Shown here one piece after another: positions 10,771 through 23,000 of a stretch of DNA of 64,000 bases; position 1 is the stretch's first letter, and every line of letters begins with the position of its first letter. The notes below the pieces were generated by a model that saw nothing but the letters and a program-made list of their open reading frames with translations, searched no databases and was not told the DNA's origin. The DNA is from Trichostrongylus colubriformis (Eukaryota; Nematoda; Chromadorea; Rhabditida; Trichostrongylidae): assembly GCA_963978905.1 (NCBI GenBank), contig OZ022261.1, positions 34,208,102-34,272,101 on the forward strand. The letters run 5' to 3'. The position numbers were made by a program, and so were the translations under genes.

Positions 10771-11125
10771 AGGCCGCGGTCATACTTTGGGCACTGGCGC
10801 AGGCACCGGCGTCAACCATGTGCCTGCTGCTATCAATGGCGGCACTCCGTGGCGCGCTCCGGCTGCAAAATTCGCGACCCAATCACACTACAGTCGGTGA
10901 TCGTGGTCGCTTCGTATCTTGGCACAGTACCAAGATAGAAGCGGTCACAATCACCATATTGGCACAGTACCAGATTCGAAGCGGTGCTCACCATACGTAG
11001 TTCATTGAGTCAAGAATTTTGCAAACGGAGCGCGACACAGTGTGCCGCCATAGACGGCGGCAGGCACATGACTGACGCCGGTGCCGGCGTTGCCGCCGTC
11101 AATGTGCAAAGTATGACCGTGGCCT
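10771..11125. mobile_element. GGCCGC-family palindromic MITE, copy 1
   Basis: 355 bp. Ends AGGCCGCGGTCATACTTTG and its near inverse CAAAGTATGACCGTGGCCT, with TA on each side. The interior is itself palindromic: AATCACACTACAGTCGGTGATCGTGG at about 10882 mirrors the later half, and both halves include GGCACAGTACCA and TTTTGCAAAC/GCAAAATTCG. The same interior occurs in the copy at 57312-57739. It has no coding capacity. The outer TAA/TTA also fits the 3 bp TWA target of PIF/Harbinger elements; the choice between TA and TWA is open. Confidence 0.8.
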
Positions 11126-11913
11126 TATTGGGCAATTTCCAGTCAACCCTGCTTAAAAGCTGTAGTTGGGTAGAAGGCACCGCCACAGACCGCTCGCCTG
11201 TGCTTTGACATGCCCAATAAGGTATGCTATTGGATCTGCATCCGTAGAATGTCCAAATCCATTTCCTGTCCTGCCTCTATCGCCACGGTAGCGAAGCGGA
11301 CGCATCGTAGACCAAGACATTCTTGAGATGCGATAGAACACTCCGCGAAAGTACGAATCAGAAGGGAAATCCGGAGTGACACACTAGCTTCCGAAAAACC
11401 ACTTTTGCCTCATTAACGGGTTTCTCTAACTATGCCCCGTCGTTGCTCACAGTGGTGATTGATGCAAACTGGATGAAATCGCACAAATCTGCGAACTTGA
11501 CTACCTATTTTATATTCTCAACTTACACTGCCTGTAGGAGGATAAACGCTGAACGGGCGGTGGAGGAACCATGGCGTACTCTGGCAGAATTGAACGAAGA
11601 CAAGGGTATACTCTGACGGCAGCGTCACGCAACGGAAAGACAAACCTTCAATATAAAGAATATCTTCACCACACATTTCGACATTTGTTGAATGAAATAA
11701 CTAAAAGTCCTGAGAAAAGTGAAATAAATCTCGGTCAATTCAATACACCGAAGCGCTCTGTACTCAGCCGGATATCTACTCAGCCAGCCAACTTCACCGC
11801 TTATGCGGTTTTCTGCAATGGGCGGTTACGGCTCGGTAGAGCTCTATTCCTCCCTCGCTTATGATTATAGGTACATACTTTATAGTATAAGTTTCACGGG
11901 TCGCTTCGCGGTC
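11126..11913. other. Gene-free stretch
   Basis: A small inverted pair CCTTATTGGGCA / TGCCCAATAAGG (11122-11133 and 11211-11222) overlaps the MITE edge. A 97-codon frame at 11571-11864 has no recognised domain or splice context. Confidence 0.4.
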
Positions 11914-12418
11914 AAAAATATATGCGGTTTTGGATTGTAACCATAACTTAGGTCGATGTTTACATTTCTAATTTTTTTGTGTTTTGGAAGCAATCGATAC
12001 TCATTGAAGCAGAGCATATCGGCAGAGTGGGGTGCAGAGTGAAGGGTGAAAATTTATTTGACTGAAAGCAATGAGAATGACCAACTATGTACGATACGTG
12101 CATCTGTGCTGTAAAGTGCTGTCATGGTTCCAAATTACGTATAACAAAGTCCTAACCTTATTCCATGTCATGCACATCTGTTTCGATAAGTTACAAGTGT
12201 TTATCTCTTCGTTTCTTTGCCTTTAATTGATTTTCTGAAGGGTTAGGTGATCTTCAGAAACTTCAGTTGAATAAATTTTTCAGTTTTCACCCTGCACCCT
12301 ACACAGCTAAGATATCGTGCTTCACTACATTGAGTACCGAAAAACAAAAAAAAAATTGGATGAGAAATGTAAGCGTCGACGAAAGTTATGGTTAGAATTC
12401 AAAACCGCATACATTTTT
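11914..12418 (+). mobile_element. MITE family M, copy 2 (both ends present)
   Basis: 505 bp with inverted ends AAAAATATATGCGGTTTTGG and the matching CAAAACCGCATACATTTTT; the inverted similarity extends through AACCATAACTT / AAGTTATGGTT. The interior matches the copy at 3778-4207 in order. No transposase. The 80-codon frame at 12317-12559 crosses its right edge and is spurious. Confidence 0.8.
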
Positions 12419-13493
12419 GGCCACTACTGTAGGTGCAGCAGCATGAATTACGGTCAAGGACTCAAGCTACTGCACTCTACAGGGCACAGGATGTCTCCGG
12501 AATATGAAATGGTGTTTTCACATAAACAAAATACTTACCAAATGATAAGCATGGGATGAAGAAAGGCTACAGTAAGCGGCAGAATATTGAAAGACAAATC
12601 CAGGGCGATCGTAATACACTGAAAGTATGAAAATATGCTACTCGAGAAAATGAAGATGTACACTCCATGCTGATTTGGACTGCAACATGTTAGATTTGGA
12701 TGAAAATTAATGCAGTACTCTCACACTCCTTTCCCTCACTTTTCAAAATGCTTTCGCTTCGGAAAGCTTTTGAAAACACGACGTTGTAAATATGAAACTC
12801 TTTCTCAGCAGTAGACTCAAGAGTAGAAGCAACTCACCTCATCACAAGTATCAGTGATTACATGACGATAAAGAACAAAACAACCAGAGAAGAACAGAGA
12901 ACAGTGCCACAGCACAGTTTCTATTGTAATCACATCCTTGAGCGATATTGTCACATATGAGGCAGTGGTTACTCTGGAAAGTCAATTTTCACACTAGAGA
13001 GTGACGTGGTTCCGCAGCAAATGATTTAGGAAATTTTTGGAACAAGTTAGAGCCATGTATGAGACCTACATTCGATTGAAAAAAAAATCTGATTCGTAAG
13101 TAGATAAATCCGACTCCCCAAAAAAAGATATTTCTCTTCTATATTCTGAGTAGATGTATTCAACTCCCCAAAAAATAAACGATAATTCCCATGAAATTGT
13201 TTCTGATCCTGTGGCATGTTGGCAGAGAAACAGCCCTTCATTTTTGCATTTCTTTTCTACCAAATGCAATATGGGACTTACCTGTTTGTGTGCCGTTGCG
13301 CGGACACGGTGACAGTGACGGCAGCAGCAGCATGAAGCAACACAAGCATTGTCAACAAGCAGAATGCCAGATCTCGATCGCGAAGTGCCATCAGAATCGA
13401 ACACTTAATTTGCAGTTACAGGCAAGTAGTGCTATGTAGTTATGATTTTTATATCTGTAGATTCTTCGTCGTTTTGCTTTTTGTAGCTGTAAA
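12419..13493. other. Gene-free stretch
   Basis: Nothing recognised. Minus-strand frames near 13047-13404 contain an internal repeat of CTCCCCAAAAAA blocks but no domain. Confidence 0.4.
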
Positions 13494-16250
13494 TAAGATG
13501 GCGATCTGTATTTTTGACTCACGAACCCTTGCATCGGAAGCGAGTATCAAAGATCTGATGATGCAATCCAAGAAGATCAAGTACGACGTCTTCGGACTGA
13601 CCGAGACGAGGAGGAATCGCTCGCTACACGCCGTTTACGAGACTGGGAAAGAACTGTTCCTTGGAACATGCGACAGGGGAGGCGTTGGAGGCATGGGCGT
13701 TCTTGTCAACACGCACTTGTTCATGAACTTCGAACCAAAATCTGACAACCCGAATCGAACGCTTGCGACAGAAAAGATGTAATTCAGTCCCGGTTCTGAC
13801 CATCTTTGTCACCTACGCACCAATATCAAGCTACGAGGACGAGTGCGAAGAATTTTATGTGGAAATGGAGAGTTTCTATGAGGAAGACCATGCCTTCCTC
13901 AAAATCATCGTCGACGACTTAAACGCCAAGATCGGCCCTAGAAGAAGTGGTAATGATCTTCACATCGGTACTCACGGATCGGAATGGAATGACTAAGGTG
14001 AAAGGCTGTCTAAGTTTATCATGTCGACCAACTCCATGCATGGTAACCCACACTTCTAAAAGCCTCTCATCTACCATTGGGAGTCACCCGGTGGACAATT
14101 CCAAGATGAGATCGATCACGTGATCTTCAATCGATGGTATCGCCTGATCGACGTTGCTTTTGTTCCGAAGTTCCATACGGAATCAGACCATCGACTCGTC
14201 CGCGCGGAATTCCTATTTTCGATACGAGGGGAGAGAACCGCGAAATTAAAGGAGCGAAGACCCAAGACAACCATCAACTAGGAACACTTCGTTTCTCTCC
14301 CAGCTGTATGGGAGAATTCCGTTATCGAACACATTGACGACGAGTACAGCCGGCTTATTGAGCATCTTTACGATAGTGCCAGGAGGGCAGAAAGTTCGAA
14401 AGTCACCAAGAGGTCTCTCTTCGGCTCTCGAGCTGATAAGTCAAAAGGAGCCGCATGAGCTGCAGGCGATTGCCAACTGATGCACGATGCAATGCAGAGG
14501 CGATAAAAGGAGTATTCGAAGAGAAGAGCAGCAGTGCTGGCTGAAGCAGCAGAGACTGGAAGGAGCATTCGCAATGCCCGCAAGTTTCGCCAGTTATAGG
14601 ATCAAAATTACTGGTCTCCGGCGCCCGGACGGCAGATTTAGTGCTTGTCGAAGGGCAAGGGAGAAGGTCATCTACGACTTGTACTCGGAACTATTAGATA
14701 GCCATGTCCAACAGCCTATAAGCAATCTGAGGCAGGATGGATATGTGGTCCTATCAGTTCTCTCTTGCAGTTCGACACGCCATTCGTCAGTGAAGAATAG
14801 TACAGCACCCGGCCTCGATAGGATTAGGTCGGAACATCCGAAGAATTTCCCGCTAGTTAACAAAACTCTGGCCAAACTATTCACACGCCACCTGTCGGGA
14901 TGCAAAGTATCCAACTCGTGGAGAACCAACAGGACTGTGTTGCTGTGTAAAAAGGAATATCCTTACGACGTTGGCAATTATCGCCCAGTCTGCCTGCTGT
15001 CTGTAGTCTACTAGCTCTACACACGAGGTAGTCTACTAGCTCTACACACGAGTAATCTTAAATAAGATTGGTAGAACTTCAGACGAAAGACAGCATGCAA
15101 GCAAGCACGGTGTCGAAGAAGGAGTCAGTACACTCGATCACATCCACATGGTGACTAGGCTCACTGAAGTGACGCGAGAGTACAAGATGTCATCATGTCT
15201 CGCTTTCATCAATTTGAAAACAGCCTCGCCTCCGTTGAGACAGAAGCGGTTATCGGAGCCTTGGGAAACCATGGTGTGCCGACCCAGTACCTGAGAGTAC
15301 TTCGAACACTACAACAACTTCATGGCCAGGATCTCGCCATTCTACAAGGAAGCCATCATCGATGAGAAGAGATGGATTTGACAAAGCAACACCATCTCGC
15401 CTGAAAGTTTCAGCGCAGCTCTTGAGAAGTCATGCCTCAATTGGAATGGGAAGACATGGGAGTGAAGCATCCACACCACCTCCGCTTCGCTAATGATATT
15501 GTGCTTACAACACGGATAATCGAGGTAACGGAGCGAATGCTACATGAAGTACGATTGGTACCTGACGCCCCATTCACGCTCAACGGAACGAACGTCACCG
15601 AGTGCTTCAGCTGTGTGTACCTACGTCGGAAAGTCAATATGATGAACGACTTAGCATCAGAGCTGAGGAGAAGAGCGGCTTGGGGAGCCTTCAAAACCAT
15701 CGAGGGAGTAGTCAGAAAGACGAAGAACATCCGGCTCTGCGCCCTTGATTCCGCTGTCCTTCCTGCCTAACATACGCCTCGAGGCTTGGACTTTACGTGA
15801 GAGGTAGGAGCATGAGGTCAGCGTCATCTAACGCGCCATCGAAAGGGCGATGCGATACATACCGATACAGGCAAGTGCAAAGAGGAATCCAAAGCCAAAG
15901 TTCCGAAGTCCGTCGACGATGGAAGTTCAGGGAAGCCGCCGCCTTTGCCAAGGAATTGAAGATTAGATGGGCCCGAGAGGTCATGCGATTTCGCGACGAC
16001 GGTTGGGCCATAGTAGTTACCGACTGGATCCCTTGGGAACTCAAGAACACCTGGACGACCGCCGGCCCAATGGTCAGATTTCTTCACGAAAGCTTTGCGC
16101 GAAGGAAACGAGATGCTGCGTGTCCCTGATATCTGAGAGCTTCATTGGACTACTCTGGCGCGCGATCGGGACGAATGGAAACGTTGTTGGCGCTCGTTCG
16201 AGATTCTTGGTGAGCAACGGCAGGACGGGTGATACAGGAGATTGTAGCTG
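13494..16250 (+). pseudogene. RTE-type non-LTR retrotransposon, copy 1 (dead)
   Basis: Read in three broken frames, this is an endonuclease plus reverse transcriptase polyprotein. The N-terminal part (13497-14330) is an apurinic-type endonuclease with KYDVFGLTETRR, VTYAPISSYEDECEEF, DDLNAKIG and TESDHRLVRAEF, as in the exonuclease-endonuclease-phosphatase fold. The reverse transcriptase follows (about 14800-15780), with HHLRFANDIVLTT where active enzymes have FADDI, so the catalytic aspartate pair is broken. The C-terminal region (15790-16240) has the RW.REVMRF.DD.W...VTDWIP arrangement typical of RTE-clade elements. Stops and frameshifts are frequent. A 25 bp exact tandem duplication lies at 15003-15052. 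The clade name rests on recall of these motifs. Confidence 0.85.
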
Positions 16251-17490
16251 TTAATTTTGTACTTTCCGTTTTCGAGCGCTATTTGATGATGACGTGCGAA
16301 GTGACCTAGAATAATCCTGTAATTATTTTACCGTCTACCTTCCAGACTAAAGACCTTTAATCTGGCAAAAGTACTCGCAAATTGACATGGAACATCACAG
16401 TTGAGGGGAATAAATTCATCACCCTAATGGGCCATTTCTTCCAGCAGCAGGAAAATGAAAATGAATAAGGTTGAACGGAGCCGAGCTCAACAAAAATTGT
16501 TCGGTTGAAAAATACACCCATGTTGAGTCACAAGATTTTGAGCATGCACTGCAAAAATATGCGAAATGTGACAGAAGTGATCATTACCTGTGACATGTTC
16601 TCCGGCTCAATGTCGTGATCAAAAGCAGTGAATATCAGCGTAATAGCTATACTTATAACAATCAAAGCACTTTGCCACACAGAGCATGTCGATGTCCACC
16701 GAAACGAGTGATGACTTGCTCTGAAAACTATTTATTGCTGTCGAAACTGATGACTGATCTGATAATGATTTGATCAATAGCGAAAATAGCTGAGCCGCAT
16801 TGAATTCCTTTGTGAGACATTTGTATTGGTGGCGTATTTCGAGAAAAAGTTCGTAGAGCACTATGGAAAATGGTAAGGATAATACCCGTTCGCATGCTTA
16901 GTACACGATACTTCTTCAATAATCAAAACTATAAGATTCTTCAGCGTCCTTGTTCAAGAAAAATTTGAATGTTCATAGAGAAGGTCGCCGACGTTCTTAG
17001 GAAGAGGACGAATATTAGCTAGAAGACAGCATGGATAAACATGTGACTTCCGAGGAAGAATTACACGTTGGACATATTCGAGGAATGAACCGAAATAGGT
17101 GATGTCTCAAAAGCATCGTCATCAGTGTTGCGGTGTGAAGCACGACTCTGTTCCATAGGAATAGAATCCTCACTACCAGTAGGCGTCGTTTAGTTGCCGA
17201 CTCTCTTGTTCAGATGAGACTCTCTCTTGACTTACATCCGCTCTCTTCCCCCTTTAAGGAGATAAGGGACGTCGGCGACGTTCTCATACAGGATGTCAAA
17301 TGTAGCGCGTCGCTCTCACGGAGACATGGCGTTCTTACGGTATTAGTAATGAATCTTTACTTGGAGAGTTGTATAACCAGTATAAGATCTTTAGGTGCGA
17401 CTTATATAGCAGACGCGGTGGCGGGATTGCCCTTATAGCGAAAAGAATTGACTAATTTTCAAGGAATCTGTTTCTTCTTCTTACAAACTG
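16251..17490. other. Spacer, possibly upstream LINE remnants
   Basis: No gene supported. The region 17140-17460 lies directly before the reverse transcriptase relic and may be its decayed upstream part (open frame 17214-17438), but no motif confirms that. Confidence 0.35.
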
Positions 17491-17494
17491 CTGA

Positions 17495-18510
17495 GTGGAC
17501 CTCGATGGCTGGTCGTCTTACCTCGATAAAGGCATGGGAACGGACGTCGTATACTTGGATTTTGAAAAAGCTTTTGACAGAGCTTCTCATCCCGACAATA
17601 AGCTTGTTTTGAAACTCACCACGATTGGCATTCATCCTTGGATTAAAGCCTTTCTTAGTTATAGAATTTTTCTTATTCGGGTTGAATCAAAGTTCTGTGC
17701 ACCCAAAACGGTGGACAGTGGTGTGCCCCAAGGTGGAGTATTATCCCCAATCCTTTTCAGTATACTCACCTTTGAGCTGCCATCACTAGTAATTGCCAAA
17801 GGAATTAGATGGGTTGCTTTCGCTGGCAATTTCAAACTGTACCACCAAATTCTATCCCTATCGGACAGAGAACCATTACAAGGAACCATTAAGTTGTCAG
17901 TAACTGGGCCGTACAATGGATACTACCCATATCTGTGGGGAAATTAAGATTTTACATTTGGGAAAAGTTCCTATTAGCGCTACATGCTTGATAGACGGTG
18001 TGCAGCTGGAAGAATCAAAAGAGATTAAAGACCTCGGCTTTTTGGTTCGAAGTGACCTTAGTTTTGATGACCAGGTCTCAAAATTGCTGCCAAACCACGG
18101 TGCTGTTCAATATGCTCAGAGCTCTCTGAACTATTGATCCATTGATACTTTACAGAGCTTTCAAAACATACATTAGGCCGATCTTGGTGACGATGATTAA
18201 CGCTAAAGAAAGGGTATAGAGCAGTTTTACATGGAAGGTTTCCGTAAGGGCAGTAGGGCTCAATTATGATCAGATACCTGGTTGCGGAGCTCTCAGAAGG
18301 AAAAATTCGACTTAACTACTTGTTTTTAAAAATTTTTACGATCTTGCTAAAATCAGACTGCATGGATTTACCACCTTCCTCTTACATACATTGCACGAGA
18401 TACATACTTTACCGAGGAAATGAAGGACATTATCACAGAAAAATAGACATGCCACAACTTACTTCATACGGGTTGTTGTTTGGATGGCAGCAATGCAAAT
18501 TGCTATAGCA
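17495..18510 (+). pseudogene. CR1/T1-type LINE reverse transcriptase fragment
   Basis: The frame at 17495-17947 reads VVYLDFEKAFDRASH (motif A), IHPWIKAFLSYRIF, and SGVPQGGVLSPILFSI (motif B). The catalytic block reads WVAFAGNFKLY where FADDxKLY is expected, so both aspartates are lost. The next frame (17916-18137) continues with LIDGVQLEESKEIKDLGF, the conserved segment after the catalytic core. A weaker tail extends to about 18510. It is a 5'-truncated, inactive element on the plus strand, different from the neighbouring RTE copy. Confidence 0.85.
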
Positions 18511-19775
18511 CCATGAATGTAACAGAACAGTAATGGAAACTCGTGTAGTTTACAAGTGATGGTGTTCACCTGAAATTAGGGCATATTCCGTGCCATGACG
18601 ATCGTTGTGGAGAAGAACACTACCAAGAACATTGCTGTCATTGTGTGTTTATGATAAAAAGAGTAGAGCGGCTATGGTAGTCAATTAAAAGGAAAGCATA
18701 CGCGAATATGTACAGTTCCAAAAAGTCCGAAATCTCGCGGAATTCTGATTTGCTAGGCCGTTGTGCCGTGAAGCGTACCTCGCAGTTACTGACCGTACTC
18801 AAGCAAACTGTTCCTTTCTCGAGAGTGCCATTCAGAAATAAACAGAAAAGGATTTGGGGAAATCTGTACTCGTGGTTTATTGATGCTTCATTGCTACAGA
18901 GGTCAGAGGTTAAAGAAAGGAAATGCCTTGTACTCTTATTTCCTCCCCTTGAATCCTGCAGCTATCGTTAATGTATGAATGAACGAATTTTAACTAGAAC
19001 TTTGTCATTTCATACATGACAGCCGTGCAGAACGAACTGAGAGTATTGAAAACCCATCAAAAAGTTTTATGTTTGTTTTTCAGCATTTCCTATGGAAAAA
19101 TTGCGAATATTATGTTAACATATCCTGTCTTAACCCGGGAAGGTATTCAAAGAAGTCTCTATAGAATGACCGGTTGGGGAAAGTTTCTGATGTCAAAAGT
19201 CACCTTCCTGATCACTGGAATGCATCAGGAACTGGGAATTCACTAGTTAATCAACCAGAAAATGTTTAAAAATTACGAATCACTTCACCGATCTCACCAT
19301 AGTGACACATGGCTTGTACATAGACACACCAAAAAACAAGTTCCTTGCAAACTGGTAGACTGCCAACAGCACAAAATTCAGGGAAACGGAAGCCTGAATC
19401 AAATCATTGGAGAGCGCGTAAAAAAAAGTCACACCATCGATTTGAATTCATTTAGCATAAGTCAAGTCGCTCTTTGCAGGTGACCATTTTTCTCTTCAGT
19501 CCGAGATTTGATTGACGTCATAACGAATGAAAAGTGAATTACCATTTTGTCAAACGATAAATATCGTTGGGAAAATATAACTCGGAAAGAAAACTGCATT
19601 CGAAAAGAAACCACACATCCTCTGACACAACTCAACTATTGTAAAACATTGTAAAACTGACCAGCGTTCTTCGTTGGGCGTACGGAATAGGTACAGCATT
19701 ATGTGTTACCACGGTTAAGATGCAATTGGTAATAATCGCTAATACGGCCAGCACTACTTCCACTATGTGTATGAT
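18511..19775. other. Gene-free stretch
   Basis: Several 60-90 codon frames on the plus strand (18708-18971, 19016-19246, 19262-19483) have no recognised domain or convincing splice borders. Confidence 0.4.
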
Positions 19776-19779
19776 CCTA

Positions 19780-20049
19780 AATGTATCTGGAAACATCACA
19801 TTCGAACAACGATGCTCCGATTATAATTATTTTCCAAATTGGATGTAAAAAGACCTGCGGTTCGTTTTCGCCTGGAAAACAGAGTTGGATTTTCAACAAC
19901 CGATCTTCAAAGTTGCAGTCCCGCAGGGAGTAGCACATAACGGGAGTTCCCTGGTCACAAAGTGCAGACAGATAACGGGAACCTAGGACTGAATCGATTT
20001 TTGAGAAAAGGTCACCCTTTTTGAGGTTGCCTGTTCCTATTCTCGTCAA
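19780..20049 (-). CDS. Candidate exon, CUB-like tail (uncertain)
   Basis: A minus-strand frame contains DSVLGSRYLSALCDQGTP followed by a cysteine pair and a hydrophobic LLKIQLCF strand. The order (small residue, LG.....LC....P, then alternating hydrophobics) resembles the C-terminal half of a CUB domain. A possible acceptor (CGATTCAG) precedes the LGSRY part near 20000. No partner exons were found nearby and no strong donor follows. It could equally be chance. I do not recognise a specific gene. Confidence 0.25.
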
Positions 20050-23000
20050 TCGATCGGCTACCGTAGAATTGCTATCGTAGAACTATATGGTGTTATCGAA
20101 TGATGGCCTTTGCTTAGAAATCGGCCAGCGGGCCCAAAATCTTCTCGTTAGCGCGTGCTTGTCGAAGAACTTCAGTGAAATAAAATATCACCCTTTCTCC
20201 TACCCCCCCCCCACCCCGCCCAAACCCAAATTACGACCCCTACCACCCACTCGAGGATCCCTCGGTTCTTGTTTGTCCGTTTTGTAAATGTACCCTAAGC
20301 AGCTGTTTAACTACGACCTTTATTACGTGTACTTCGTGATCATTTCAGTTGGAGACTAAAACATGGATATCAGATGACATAAACTGAGCAAGAGACAAAA
20401 GAAATACTCATTTTTGATGACGACAGTAAGGGCGGAAGCTGTTTGGGGGCTCTTGGAAATTCACCCGAAAAAAATGATAACGCCATGTTATCGGCATGAT
20501 CACCTACCTATTTGATCGAACTGTAAATCTAAATGATAGCAACATGTAATTGCCCATATAACTGTGGCTTACAGACTTATATTTCTTACCAAATATGCGG
20601 CTCAGTGAGGGCGACTCTACATTGTGACAGGTCGACCTCGGCCTGCATCGTCACTATCTGAGCGTCATTCTGAAAGTAGGCGTTGCTGTTATGAGTATAC
20701 TCTCAATACATATTCGAAAATAAGGAGGAAAACATGAAGGTTCTGATGTGGACAAGAAAATAAGATGATGAAAGGAAGAAATAAACACAAAATTTGTGAA
20801 CGCATGAAAGCTAACGTATCTGATCGGGTATCTTTATCCTTGGATTGCGGGAGATGCTTGGTAACACTGGGCCATGTGTTAATAAGGCAATTCAACCCAG
20901 TCTAATTAGTTCACAGGGCTAACATTGAAGTCCATTCTTTGACTAACCACTTGATGATTTTATTTCGGATTCTGCTGACGGACCACCGGCTTAGGGAAGA
21001 CCCAGATAGGGTAATCTAGTACTGCAAAAACTTTCCCTGAAGCATATGAAGATTATGAAAGGCGCAATGCCGGAAAGCTGCCAGAGAAAAGTTCAGCGTA
21101 ATCATCATGCATAGGAGTTCTGAAGACTCTGACGTCCTCATACCTGATGCTCTGAAAGCTGTCTGAGTTGCGAAGACATCCCTGTCTTGGACTCTCAGGC
21201 GAACTATTTACTCCACTTTAGTTACTGTTAGGTCTCGTTTTTGCGAAAGCACAAGTGTAAATACATAATAAATTAAAAGCGGCGAACCGAGAAGGGCGAT
21301 GCTCATGTGGGATCTCCATCGTCAGAGAGCAATGCTCAAGGATTGGCGAAATTGTGAAGGGAAGCCTCAGAGAATTGCACATATCGCCCAACCATCGTAC
21401 TCATCAAACTTGTTGTAGGAAGATCGTTATCCATCGCCATCCCTTCATTTGCAAGGCGCAGACTTCAGTGATTTGATCACCTCGAAAAGCATACCAGCGG
21501 GTTCTCTTTTCAAAAACGCAGGACTTATTCCCAAGCAGCATCTAGATCTTCCCTAGCAATGGCTATGCAGTGGACAATAATATTTTCTGTTTTTATAACA
21601 TTGTGAAAGAAAGTGTAGCTGCACCAGAAAATTGAGGTTCAAAGTGAGAATAACTGCAAAGCCCTCGAAAATTGGAAAAAAAATCACCAGAGCTTTTTAG
21701 GCATATGTATGAATCGAAAGTATCCCTATTTCCAAAATCCGTTATTACCAGTGCAGCTTATAGCAATGTTCACTCAAATCGAAAGTCAGCAAAAAGCACG
21801 GACCTTATCGTAAAGACCGTGGACAGGGATTCGAGGAACAGATTTAAAATAAATCGAGCCCACAGGGTTAAATCCTCCGTTATTTCAGCTGGCTTCGTGT
21901 TAGAAAAGAAGGAAAAAGGGTAATTGGCATTCAATTCGCAGGCGACTAATAGCGAGCCGAAATTCTAAAAAGAGGGCAGATGAGATTACTATGTGACTCC
22001 TATCAAAAACACCAATTTTCGTGGCAATAGCGGTTCAATCTGACGAGTATCGATGTCGGAGGCGAGAGGGGACGGGTCGCCAGAGTAGCTAACTAGTGAC
22101 AAAGGATTGAGGATGGATGCAGCTCCTCCTCCTCCAACTCGGCTCAGCTCGCCGCTCGCGCTTCCGCTCTCCTCCCTTTTTCAGTGGCAACCAGTGAAGC
22201 GCACTAGCTGGCTTGCTATTCCATTGCATACATAAATAGCACATGCGAATCAAACAAAAATCGTGCGCGGAATTTGCAAGTGTTGAAATCTCGCGTAAGC
22301 AATCAGGAGATCTTTCTAAGATGTAAGCAAACGATGAGCTCTCAAGTGACTTGAAACGAGCAAAACGAGCTATAAAACAAATTATTCTGGTGGTCCCACC
22401 AGTTGACGAACGTCTTATTCCTTTTGACTGAATTATCATTTCGCAATATTGGTGCTACATGCCAGCGCTGATTTTCAGCAACACTATTTCCTTATGCTAT
22501 CGCTGCACCGATTACCTATAAATACATAGGAGCCAGCAATCCGCAAACTGCCACGCAAAGTTTTTGAGTAGTGCAAATTCTCTCAGAGTCGCTTCTTGTA
22601 GTTAGCTTAACGAAGACGCGTTGAATGAGCTGAAGACGGGCCCCTTCCTGAGTACAAACGCGTTTGTATGCGCTAAAATGGAAGGTTAATAAGCCAACCC
22701 GGTCATTCGCAATGAGATTCACGTCTCTGCATGCTTTTTGAGATGCCAAACTCAAACTTACTTCCCATATTCATGTTAATGTTAAATTTATTTCTTTATT
22801 GTCTCCATGGACGAAGTAATGAAGGTTGTTCCGAATTAACGTACCTTACACAGTAAACGCAGACAGACACCTGTGTTGCGCGATCCAAGCGTTTTTGAAC
22901 GAAACCAATGTGATCCGAGAAGTATGGATACCCCCCCCCCACCACCTACTGTTAAACGTCTCCTCTCCCGGTCGACGCAAGGCTGTCCGGGTCTCGGGTC

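Noticed and set aside
10624..11208. Plus-strand frames of 60-104 codons
   Set aside because: They read through the palindromic MITE at 10771-11125.
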